Shown: piece after piece, positions 28,501-35,900 of the stretch
How positions within the stretch are numbered: position 1 is the first letter of the stretch
Layout: every line of letters starts with the position of its first letter
NCBI GenBank assembly: GCA_041492185.1
Contig: JBGPWL010000002.1
Coordinates: 1-64,000, forward strand
Direction of reading: 5' to 3'
From: JAOAPY01 sp041492185
Lineage (GTDB): Bacteria; Acidobacteriota; Blastocatellia; Pyrinomonadales; Pyrinomonadaceae
DNA: 64,000 nt
Notes under the pieces: model-generated
What the model was told of the DNA's origin: nothing
The model's database searches: none
Seen by the model: only the letters and a program-made list of their open reading frames with translations
Program-made: the position numbers and the translations under genes

Positions 28501-28647
28501 GACGCCCCCTTGGGCAACGGCCACGTCGTCCTCTTCTCAACCAATCCCTTCTGGCGCGGACAAACGAAAGGCAGCTACTTCCTCGTCTTCAACGCGATTC
28601 TGAATTTCGATAATTTGAATGCTGGAAGGAAACTGGACGAGAAGTAG
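25582..28647 (+). CDS. Secreted M14 family zinc carboxypeptidase
   Basis: A 1021-residue exported peptidase. After the signal peptide (LIVLIATGVFVNA) comes an M14 catalytic domain. Zinc ligands are the His and Glu of TIHSPETGAP (about 174-177) and a later His, probably LHDLHES. A substrate-binding Asn-Arg pair is seen in HDNNRDAIG. The C-terminal half is a long extra region of unknown role, common in large acidobacterial M14 proteins. The ATG at 25582 is chosen over the one at 25531 because GAGGA precedes it and the signal peptide begins there. A low-complexity linker around residues 485-515 (27030-27120) contains sequence that looks like the intergenic repeat found just downstream. Confidence 0.87.
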   Translation: MTRHLCLRSVLCSLIVLIATGVFVNAQTKLARDPNQPIDEEYTKKIREYTTEPFFNSPLTDYLPASPNVPTPKAVLGDVSGAPGKLPYAEDVYRYMRMLEKASPRVKVYSIGTTEEGREMIAVAVASEKLLAKLDENRARLTKLADPRTINMDDAEADKLVAQSFPIYYITGTIHSPETGAPTALMELAYRLVVDDSAYIRNIRDNMVTLITPVVEVDGRNRVCDIYNWHLAHPNQNWPGMVYWGHYVAHDNNRDAIGLSLKLTRNVLNTYLSWKPQVLHDLHESVAYLYDNTIGDEPYNAWVDPILTDEWQMIGWHNVSEMTKFGMPGVFTHGNFDTWSPGYLMFIAATHNGISRLYETFGNGGADTLDRTLSPSEYQRTWYKQNPPLPKTRWSQRNNNNYEETALLISLDYFSNNRQLFLKNFYLKSKRSVLKPKNEGPAAYVLPGDDPRPGNQAELLRTLQAQGVEISRATAPFTVSVKKKTRPDGAVARPSGRAPSSEVAATASPSPTTDAQKKDAKTEDRTFPAGTYIVRMDQPYSRIADALLDYQYWSPSDPQTSIYDDTAWTMGELGNVEVVRVTDTKVLDATMEHVSGEVRAPGSVNSSGAVYLINHNADNALATLRYRLKDVAMDAAEEPFEAGGHKFNRGSFIIRNASADDLQRAASDLGIQVYAVADAPSVKTHSVKAARIAVMHTWLSTQDEGWWRLALDQLQVPYAYISTQDASKDADLRSKYDVIIFAPVGRGAAAIINGLPMYANPLPWKTTPLTPNLGKTDETDDMRPGLGWSGLMNLQKFVQSGGVLITAMDTSDFAVSYNFTQGVSMGRAQRLRAIGDILRMKTVDSTSPIAYGYGDSLAMYAFQGPIFNVSNTIFGGGGGRRTGGPREQRTTGRGTPDDPDTPQGRVPMEAPELPKAEAWEALPLTDEQRRNNGGIIPPTQRPRVVLRYADTRDLFVSGLLDGGDEIAQHAAVIDAPLGNGHVVLFSTNPFWRGQTKGSYFLVFNAILNFDNLNAGRKLDEK

Positions 28648-28887
28648 CGGTGCAGAAGCCCGACCCGGGGTCCCCGGCGACGCAGCGTCGCTGGGGTGGT
28701 AGCGTCAGGGAGGGCGCATCATCACGCCAACGGCGTGAAATAAATCAGCCCAGGGTAAAGTGCGTAGCACGACACCCTGGGATCAAAACCCCACAATGAT
28801 GTTGCAAACCTGAAGGGGTTGAAAAGATTCGGTAGTGGCCTGGGCACTAATATACTTGACAGACGAGCCTTGCGAGTTAGAGTTTTT
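28648..28887. repeat. Composite palindromic repeat
   Basis: The intergenic stretch is packed with hairpin-forming units: CCCCGGCGACGCAGCGTCGCTGGGG (split by one mismatch), CACGCCAACGGCGTG, and a longer stem pairing CCCAGGGT with ACCCTGGG around GTGCGTAGCAC. GCGTCAGGGAGGGC also occurs in nearly the same form inside the preceding coding sequence at about 27060. No gene or T-tract terminator is seen. Confidence 0.7.
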
Positions 28888-29529
28888 TCAGGAAGGCATC
28901 GATGTTTTCATGAGAGCAGCTATATCCGCGATGGTATCAATCTGCCCTGGGCGGAGTACGTATTCCTCTGCGCCTAACTGCAATTGAACAGTCTGCGATT
29001 TGCCGATGCGCTCCAGTTTCTCAATGAGCGCAGTGAACGCAATGGTCCCAGCGACGAATGATGCATAGATCCTTCCTTCGTGATCTCCTTCACCAAAATT
29101 CATCCGCTCGCCATCGGCCAATACTATGAGATCTCGGTAACGCAGAAAGCGCCAGCTAGTCCGCAAATCGCTCATTGCGTGAAAAAACAAAGTACCTGAG
29201 CTAGCAGGTATCTTGGTTTTGCCCTTGTATGAAAAGCTAACAGTCAGCGTGAGACTACCGCTCCCGCGCACCTGTGCTAGTTGCATGTCTGAGGCTGAGA
29301 CTACGGTGACGTCGCCAAATCTGTCATATTCGACTGTAACGCGCCCACGTGTCTTTTCTCTGGCCTTGTCACGTGGATGACGTTGCTTCAGAGTCTCATT
29401 GAGGTTTTCTTCGGCTTCTCGATTCTTGCGGACAGTCTCTTTTCGCGATTCCTTATCTTGTGCAACCAGGGGCCCAAGAGCACTAGAAAAGAGCAGTAGC
29501 AGTATTGAGAGAAAGGCTTTAGTTTTCAT
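28888..29529 (-). CDS. Secreted protein of unknown function
   Basis: A 213-residue protein I do not recognise. It has a clear signal peptide (AFLSILLLLFSSALGPLVAQ), then a highly charged helical stretch rich in Lys, Arg and Glu (about 25-62), then a beta-rich domain (about 65-190) with alternating hydrophobic residues such as GSLTLTVSFSYKGKTKI. There are no cysteines in the mature part, so it is unlikely to be a lipoprotein or disulfide protein. It lies 26 bases upstream of nothing on its strand except the preceding DUF3800 gene, with which it may share a transcript. Confidence 0.7.
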   Translation of the reverse strand: MKTKAFLSILLLLFSSALGPLVAQDKESRKETVRKNREAEENLNETLKQRHPRDKAREKTRGRVTVEYDRFGDVTVVSASDMQLAQVRGSGSLTLTVSFSYKGKTKIPASSGTLFFHAMSDLRTSWRFLRYRDLIVLADGERMNFGEGDHEGRIYASFVAGTIAFTALIEKLERIGKSQTVQLQLGAEEYVLRPGQIDTIADIAALMKTSMPS

Positions 29530-29555
29530 AGAAGTAATTCTCCGTGGCGAAAAGT

Positions 29556-30311
29556 TTAGGCAATCATTTGCCGCTTAGCAATCCATTGCTGTAATCCATC
29601 ATCATCAATTTCGAGGATTCTTCTCGGCACGGCATCACCGAATCTCGCCATATTCTCAAATACATCTGCTCCGGCTAATTGCCCTCGCTTCTCCGCATAT
29701 AGCGTGTGCGCTAATATGTCGGCAGACTCTAACCCACGAGCTGTAGGAGTGCCCTTTGGTTGAAATGATATTGCGCCAAGCCACCCTTCATCCTTAAATT
29801 CTGGTAGATTCATTGCTTCCTGAAAGGCATTGAACATTTCTGCGGCGTGCGGGTCACCTAACTCAAAAAAGAAAACAATCGGGTCACGATACTTGCTCTT
29901 GTAGTCAATCTCGTTTGCCCAGCGTTTTACGGCCATGAGCATAATGTTTGTTGCTACTGTATATGGCTGACCTATGATTGCTTCATGCCTCCCGCGAACC
30001 TGCTGATTATATGCGCCCATTGGAAGAATGCCTCCAATAGCTAACATTACTCGACTCCTAATAGCTTCAGCTAATTCATCGAGAAGGACTTCTCCCTCCG
30101 CCCTTTCAATATGACGATACTTACTCTCCGGGTCCTTGAATCGAGAATAGAATTCCTTTGTGTGAAATTCAGTGAGGCCGTGGCTCTCCAGTATTTTAGA
30201 CCACTCAGAACTAAATTGATCCCACTCATCAACCGTGGCCATATGTCCGGCCACGACATAGTGATTAGAACTGCCGTGTGAGCCACTCCCATCCAAAAAG
30301 GCACGTAGCAT
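29556..30311 (-). CDS. DUF3800 domain-containing protein
   Basis: A 251-residue DUF3800 protein. The hallmark N-terminal strand with acidic residue reads LRAFLDGSGSHGSSNHYVVAG, and the C-terminal motif is ESADILAHTLYAEKR. The fold is thought to be RNase H-like, and members are frequent in mobile and defence-rich regions, but the activity is unproven. I use the ATG at 30311; the frame also opens with a TTG three codons earlier. The gene is AT-richer than the surrounding core genes, consistent with an accessory origin. Confidence 0.75.
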   Translation of the reverse strand: MLRAFLDGSGSHGSSNHYVVAGHMATVDEWDQFSSEWSKILESHGLTEFHTKEFYSRFKDPESKYRHIERAEGEVLLDELAEAIRSRVMLAIGGILPMGAYNQQVRGRHEAIIGQPYTVATNIMLMAVKRWANEIDYKSKYRDPIVFFFELGDPHAAEMFNAFQEAMNLPEFKDEGWLGAISFQPKGTPTARGLESADILAHTLYAEKRGQLAGADVFENMARFGDAVPRRILEIDDDGLQQWIAKRQMIA

Positions 30312-30415
30312 TAAAACCAATCCCTCGCGATAAGACTTCGGCAGCAGCGCCTCGCATAACCGAGAAAAAGTAGATGCCCGACTCTTGTGTGGGTCAAGTA
30401 TGTTATTGCCTAATT

Positions 30416-30431
30416 GGGTAGACGCCTACCC
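30416..30431. promoter_or_regulatory. Perfect palindrome upstream of the DUF433 antitoxin
   Basis: GGGTAG and CTACCC form a perfect 6-bp inverted repeat around ACGC, about 43 bases before the antitoxin start. It could be the operator of this toxin-antitoxin operon; evidence is positional only. Confidence 0.35.
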
Positions 30432-30473
30432 GTATTTCTATGCGCAGTGGGCTGTGATAAAGTACACTCACAG

Positions 30474-30698
30474 ATGAACTACCAAGACATCATCACTATC
30501 GAACCAGGTAAGCGCGGCGGACGCCCGTGCATTCGCGGGATGCGGATTGCGGTCGCGGACGTACTGGGCTGGCTTGCCGCTGGCATGACGCATGAAGAAA
30601 TCCTCAGCGACTATCCTGAACTCACCGAAGAAGACATTCGCGCCTGTCTTGCGTATGCTGCCGACCGTGAGCGCCGCCTCGTGACCGCCACCACATGA
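30474..30698 (+). CDS. DUF433 antitoxin
   Basis: A 74-residue DUF433 protein (VapB45-like) with the conserved IEPGKRGGRPCIRGMRIAVADVLGWLAAGMT and LSDYPELTEEDIRACLAYAAD blocks. DUF433 proteins act as antitoxins, usually for a PIN-like partner encoded next to them, and the partner follows here with a four-base overlap. The ATG at 30474 is used; upstream extension has no ribosome-binding site. The winged helix-turn-helix in its first 60 residues suggests it represses its own promoter. Confidence 0.88.
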   Translation: MNYQDIITIEPGKRGGRPCIRGMRIAVADVLGWLAAGMTHEEILSDYPELTEEDIRACLAYAADRERRLVTATT

Positions 30699-31027
30699 GG
30701 CTGCTGTTTGACCAGAATCTGAGTTTCAAACTCTGCCGACAGTTGGCTGACGTTTTTCCGGACTCAAGCCAAGTGCGCTTGCTCGGTATGGCTGAGGCCG
30801 ATGACCGTGACATCTGGGAACACGCTAAGGCCAACGGCTTCGTCCTCGTTTCGCAGGATGCAGACTTTGCGGAAATGGCGACGCTCTACGGTCCGCCGCC
30901 GAAAGTCATCTGGCTGCGTTGTGGCAATCAACCTACTGGTGCGATTGAAAAGCGGCTGCGCGATTATGCGGAAGCGATCACGGCCTTCGAGCAGGACGAC
31001 ACCGCCGCTTGCTGGGAAATCTACTAG
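30695..31027 (+). CDS. DUF5615 PIN-like toxin
   Basis: A 110-residue DUF5615 (Mut7-C-related, PIN-like) protein. Its acidic residues are in the usual places: RLLFDQNLSFKL at the start, MAEADDRDIWEHAKANG in the middle, and LVSQDADFAEMA for the third site. It is predicted to be the ribonuclease toxin held in check by the DUF433 protein whose stop codon overlaps its ATG. The C-terminal part (VIWLRCGNQPTGAIEKRL) is typical of the family. The target is unknown. Confidence 0.85.
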   Translation: MRLLFDQNLSFKLCRQLADVFPDSSQVRLLGMAEADDRDIWEHAKANGFVLVSQDADFAEMATLYGPPPKVIWLRCGNQPTGAIEKRLRDYAEAITAFEQDDTAACWEIY

Positions 31028-31029
31028 GG

Positions 31030-31224
31030 CTAATAGAGGTTCGCGTTGGTTGAGAAATCCGGTGAGGCTGAAATCCTCATCTGACGCAACCTTGCCATAA
31101 CGCTTTCACCCGCATCAGGCTGTTCGCCGTTGTCTTCGTAGTTCTTGATGACCCGGTAGAGCTCATCCAGGTGCTCGTCTGGCACCTTCTGGATTTCAGC
31201 AACCACGTCTTCCCTTGTAACCAT
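31030..31224 (-). CDS. Small antitoxin-like protein
   Basis: A 64-residue protein with a short helical N-terminus (REDVVAEIQKVPDEHLDELYRVIKNYE) followed by a polar tail. This build resembles small antitoxins or DUF2281-like proteins, but I cannot name a family. It is convergent with the DUF5615 toxin gene, with only 2 bases between the stops, and no toxin gene accompanies it. The ATG at 31224 is preferred to the longer frame at 31290. It could be an orphan antitoxin or a chance frame. Confidence 0.5.
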   Translation of the reverse strand: MVTREDVVAEIQKVPDEHLDELYRVIKNYEDNGEQPDAGESVMARLRQMRISASPDFSTNANLY

Positions 31225-31321
31225 GACCCAGCCACCTCTGTGATGAATATGCTTTCTTGATGTAGCAAGACACAAGCAATCCTGCGTCAACTCGTCGCGC
31301 TGAAAATGGCACTTGCCTCTC

Positions 31322-32473
31322 CTACGGCTTCTTCGGTTCCGGCAGCTTGCGCGGTTCGTAGTAGGGCTTGCCGTTGAGCTTCTTTACTTCCTTCTGAAAG
31401 CTCGTGCCGTAATCGCGCTCGGCGTCGGACAGCGCCCAGGCTTGGCGTTTGTAGTTCCAGTTGTCAGGATCAAGTCGCTGCGCTTCTTTGAAATGAGGAA
31501 TCGCGTCGGCGCTTTTGCCATGGTGATAGAGGTACTGAGCCAAAGCAAACTCAGCGTCGGCCTTCGCGCGGTCGTCGCTATGGGGTTTCAATCGCGCTTT
31601 CAGTTCAGTTTCGCTCAGCGCGTAAACGCTCTTTGCGCCTTTCGCCGCCCAGTCACGGATGGCGTCGATGTAAGGCGCCGAGTCCATGTTGGTAAATGGT
31701 TTGAAGCGATCGTCGATGAAGGCAACTTCGTTGGGACGCACGATGCGGCCTCGTTCGTCTATCCACACTGCGGTAGGCACGTTGACCATGCCGTACTTCT
31801 GCGTGACGATTTGCTGATCGTCGACGAGCGCGGCGTACTCAGGTTTTGCGGCGGTGATCCATGGACCGGCATCTTTCGCGCCGCCGGTGTCTTCGGCAAC
31901 AGAGATGATTTCAAAATTCTTTTCCTTCAGTTCCTTGTAGAGCGCCTGCCAGCCTGGCAGATCAAAACGGCAGCCTCACCATGAGGCCCACGTGACGAGC
32001 AACACCTTCTTCCCGCGAAAGTCTGCGAGCGAATGCGCGCGCCCATTCAAGTCCGGCAGTGTGAAATTCGGCGCTTCGAGTGAAACGAGATAGCCGTTCT
32101 GTTCGTCGGTCCGCGCGCCGAAATACCAGACTCCGTTCTTTTCATCCGCAGCGAAAGGCTGCTTGATTAGTCGCGCAAACTCGCTCAAGTTGAACCACGT
32201 CGTCGCGCCTTTCTTGATTATGAATTCACTCTTGCGGTTCTTCGGAAGTGGGAAGCAGAGTTGGTCGCGACAGACGCCCTGCGGCTTGATGACGAACCTC
32301 GTCGCGCGCGTGAGATCGTCAGTTGTAATCCACAGGTCGCTCGATGGTTCGGGCGCAGCAGTGACCTCCGTCGCCACGCCGTCATAGATGACCGTGCGGG
32401 TGTCAGGGGCCATTGCCTGCGCGGCGACTATATTCATGGCAACGAGCGCGGCGCTGACCAGATATTTGAGCAT
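31322..32473 (-). CDS. Predicted selenoprotein: exported TlpA/ResA-like redoxin with Sec at residue 166
   Basis: One 383-codon frame runs from the ATG at 32473 to 31322, interrupted only by a TGA at 31976-31978. The signal peptide is LVSAALVAMNIVAAQA. Residues about 130-280 form a redoxin domain (APNFTLPDLNG, SLADFRGKKVLLVTWASW). The TGA falls right after WASW, where the nucleophilic cysteine of a thioredoxin-fold protein belongs, giving W-U-G-C-R with Cys168 as the likely resolving residue. The fold continues without damage beyond it (FDLPGWQALYKEL, GMVNVPTAVWIDERG), then a TPR-like helical tail (ALAQYLYHHGKSADAIPHF). A hairpin fitting a bacterial SECIS follows the TGA, and selB is present in this window. 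Likely a periplasmic thiol/selenol oxidoreductase. GAGGAG precedes the start. The alternative is a nonsense mutation or sequencing error. Confidence 0.85.
31946..31978 (-). promoter_or_regulatory. Candidate bacterial SECIS element with its UGA codon
   Basis: In mRNA sense, the UGA (31978-31976) is followed by 15 bases and then a 6-bp perfect stem, CUGCCA-GGC-UGGCAG, at 31960-31946. The apical loop therefore begins 21 nt after the UGA and starts with GG. Known bacterial SECIS hairpins place the loop roughly 16-37 nt after UGA with a G in its first two bases, so both criteria are met. The hairpin is inside the coding sequence, as is usual in bacteria. Confidence 0.7.
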
Positions 32474-32519
32474 AGCGGTCTCCTCGATTGCGACGTTGGT
32501 AAAATTGCAAACAGCATTG

Positions 32520-32921
32520 CTAGCCGCTAGTCGCCTTCAAGAACTGGGCCGTATCGGTGTACTGCTGAAACTTGATCACCTTTCCGGCGCGGAAAGTAAA
32601 GCAGTGAGCGAACTGCGCGCGCACCTCATTTCCATTCTTCTTGTAAACGCCGCTGTAATAGCCGCGCCCAACAATTGTCTCACCCGCGTCGAGCACCTCG
32701 TCGGGCGAAACCTTAAACCATTCCCACTCTCCTCCGATGCGTGCGAATACGCCTTCCAGGACGGCGGTGGGACCGAGATATGGATTCTTGTCCGCATAGA
32801 TGAAATTGTCCGCTTCCCGCCATTCAACCTCGCTGTCCAGCGCGCCAATAACAAAGGGAATATCGCCGCGCCCAAATGCCTCGTACAAAGCCCGAATCGT
32901 ATCAGCGTCCTGCTGTGACAT
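32520..32921 (-). CDS. SnoaL-like (NTF2-fold) protein
   Basis: A 133-residue cone-shaped NTF2-fold protein of the SnoaL-like group. Typical features are the opening helix (TIRALYEAFGRGDIPFVIGALD), the strand with EVEWREADNF, and the late HCFTFRAGKVIKFQQYTDTAQF. Members are small hydrolases, isomerases or ligand-binding proteins; no specific reaction can be given. The ATG at 32921 has AGGAGG five bases upstream, which decides it over an earlier start at 32939. It is 46 bases upstream of the predicted selenoprotein gene on the same strand, so the two may be co-transcribed. Confidence 0.82.
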   Translation of the reverse strand: MSQQDADTIRALYEAFGRGDIPFVIGALDSEVEWREADNFIYADKNPYLGPTAVLEGVFARIGGEWEWFKVSPDEVLDAGETIVGRGYYSGVYKKNGNEVRAQFAHCFTFRAGKVIKFQQYTDTAQFLKATSG

Positions 32922-32970
32922 TTTTCCTCCTGAGTGCAAAAGAATCTGTTTCGCTGTTCGGCCTATCTTA

Positions 32971-35900
32971 TCATCGCTGCCACTCTTTTAGGCCCTCGAC
33001 GACGCGCAACATGTCATCGCGCTTTTTCTCGAACAGCGCAAACGTGAAGATGATCATCGCGCCCGTGACAATGCCGGCGACGTACCACAACCACGTCCAG
33101 CCGTAATTCTCCGACGCGTAATAGATCATCGTGGTGACTGCCAGCAGCAGGAAGACCGAACCGAGGTACAGCAACGCGCGGATACGAAGCATGATTCCGC
33201 ATAACACTCCAGCGACGGACAAGGCGGCAAGGATCAGCGGTAGCCACGGCGATCGCGCCACGCCGTTGATGAAGATGTCCGCGGTTGACGACGCGTAGAT
33301 CGTTACCAGCGTGAGATAGCGAATGCCGATCATCTGGTCTTCGGAAAAGTCTTCGCGATTCAGATAGGCGGCCACGAGCACCGAGCAGGCAGCGGGAATC
33401 AGCCACAGTTGCGGGTGTTGCAGGAAGCCGTAATCGTCCGTGCGGTGCCACAGGTACCAAAGTCCGCCGTTGCCCGCAAGCGCCGCCATAATTCCAAAAA
33501 CAAATGAACGCCGCAGAATTGAGAGCACGCCATAAAGTCCACCCACGATGAACAACAGCACCGAATAATCAACCTGCGATTGCGTCAGCCAGAAGCCAAT
33601 CACCGGCAACAGTGGGAGGAAAGCTCCCGTGCGTTCGATTGGATCAGCAAGCACGAGCACGTTTCGCCGGCGCAGCAGCTCGCTGGTCACGATACCGAGA
33701 TAGGCAATGGCAACGACAACGAGCGGCCAATAACGTTCGAAGAAACCCGTGAAGAGCCATGGCATCGTCAGACGAATGTGCATGAACAACAGCGCCAACA
33801 TCATTTCGGCGACGTAGACGTAATTCTTTCGTCTGCTTTCAGACAGATTCAAAGGATCGTGCGCCGGCGAGAGCGCAAACAAAATGCAAACGACCGTCGC
33901 GCCGGCAAGAGTCAACGCAACCGTAACGAGCGATAACCAACCAATGCGTACGGCGCCAAACTCGATCTGATGGACAACTTCGGTGGTAAGGATGAAGGCC
34001 AGCGCCACGATACCCGTTCCCGTCAGCCACGGAATACAATCGCGCACGCTGCGAGTCCAATCGGGCTCGCGCTCCAGGGCTTTATCCAACTCAAGACCAA
34101 AGAGCGCGACTACGCCGAACATTTCCACCATCACGATCACGGCGCGATTCAGCCACGTGCCGCTGAGACCCGGAACCAGCCACGACCAGCCAAAGAAGAC
34201 TGCGCCGAGTACGAACATCGCGAACGCAGCCTTTTGCCAATTAGCACGTCTTCTTCCTTCGGCCATCAGGCCACAGCTCAACGACTGGGCCGCGACTGCC
34301 ACCGCAGCCGTGACGCGCAAGGTCCATTCAGCGAAGCGGAGATCAATCCAATAAGCGAGGACTACAACCACGGCGATCAGGAAAGAGTTGAAGACGACCA
34401 GCCACACCAATTCGTTTGCGGTTGAATCCATGCGCGAGGGAATTTTTAATTGCGTCGCCCAGGTGATCAGTGTCTCACGCCGGCGCCAGAGCAAACCGGC
34501 CACGATTGTGTAGATCGCCATCACCATCATTCCTGCCCAGCCGAGATGTCGCGGAAGCAAGTTGATCTGATCCAGCGCCATCGCTGCAGCGATTAGGCCC
34601 ACCAGATAAAGACCGGCCACGGCGTACTTCGCGCGCTGGTCCCACAAACATGAAGTCATCAACAGGAGGAGCGATATGAGCGCGAGCCAACCCTGCAACA
34701 ACGATTGAGACGCTCCCGGCACGCCTGACGCATCTGCGGCAAGACGCGTCCAGGCGATGCTGCCCACGATCAGCAACGATCCGAGCGCGGCGAGATTGTG
34801 GAATGATAAAGCGGAACCAGAACTCGTTTCCGAGGGTCGAAGACGACGACAACGCAGCTCCAACACTAACCAAAGAATGCTTGAGAGACTCAATGCGATC
34901 ACATTGATTTCGAGGAACGAAACGTTTGAGCGAAAGCGGGCGCTCATGTACTGGTCCCACCAAATCAGCGTTGCGACATTGAACAAGATTCCCGCGGCAT
35001 AAAGATAGGTCCGATTGAGTGTCTGCCAATTCAACGCGGCGGCGAGCGCACTCATGGCCAGCAGCGCGCCAATGCACCACCAGGAACTAACCGGATCACT
35101 TGGCCAGGCGCGCAACGCCAGCAAGACAGTAAACGCACCCGTGATGCTTGCAAACAGCGCCGTGTCCCGGGACCAGTCTGCAGCGAACTGCGGTTTGCCA
35201 ATTCGTTCTAACAAATCGGAGACAGGCCCCAGCGCGCGACGCTCAACCAGCGCCGGTAATGATCTTGCCAAACAAATCAACCATGCCGTTGCCGCCGAAG
35301 CAATCATCAGCGCGTGGAAGCCCGCCCAGGGCGCAGGACTCCAGCGCGCGACGGTGAACGAAAGCAGACCGCCGGTCATCAATAACAACGAGCACAAATC
35401 GCCGGGCCGCAGTCGTTTGCCGTATATCTTTCCAAACCAAACCACAGCGCCGGCAGCGAGAACAAATGCCAACCAGCCGCGAAGACTGCCCGTCTCGATT
35501 GTCCCCAAGCCCGCCAAATCGGGCCGGGCGATCAAACGCAACGTGACCCACCCGATCGGCATTGCGTTAAGGACGATCGCAATCGTGATCTGAATCTTGA
35601 ACAAACGCTCGACTGTTGCCGCGTCGATTTCAGTCAACCGTCGGAGCCATCGCTTGCGAGTCCCCAACCACACAAGAGCATACAAAGCCGAAGTCATCGC
35701 ATTCAGTTGAATCGTGTGCGCCAGCACGGCGCGATCCATCTCTCCGTGAATTGCCGCCACTGACAGCAGATAAACCATCGTCGCGGTCGCGTTGAAGATC
35801 AGACCGGCTGAGAACGCGTAAGTCGCGAGCCGCTCGCGTACGGCGTAGCCAATCAAAGCCAGCGCGGCGATCACAAGCGGGACACTGTAGGAGAAGTCTT

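Noticed and set aside
31976..32473. Treating the redoxin as two genes or a simple nonsense pseudogene
   Set aside because: Both halves stay in one frame with no other lesion, the stop is TGA at the exact catalytic cysteine site, a SECIS-like hairpin follows, and selB is present. A sequencing error remains possible but is less likely.
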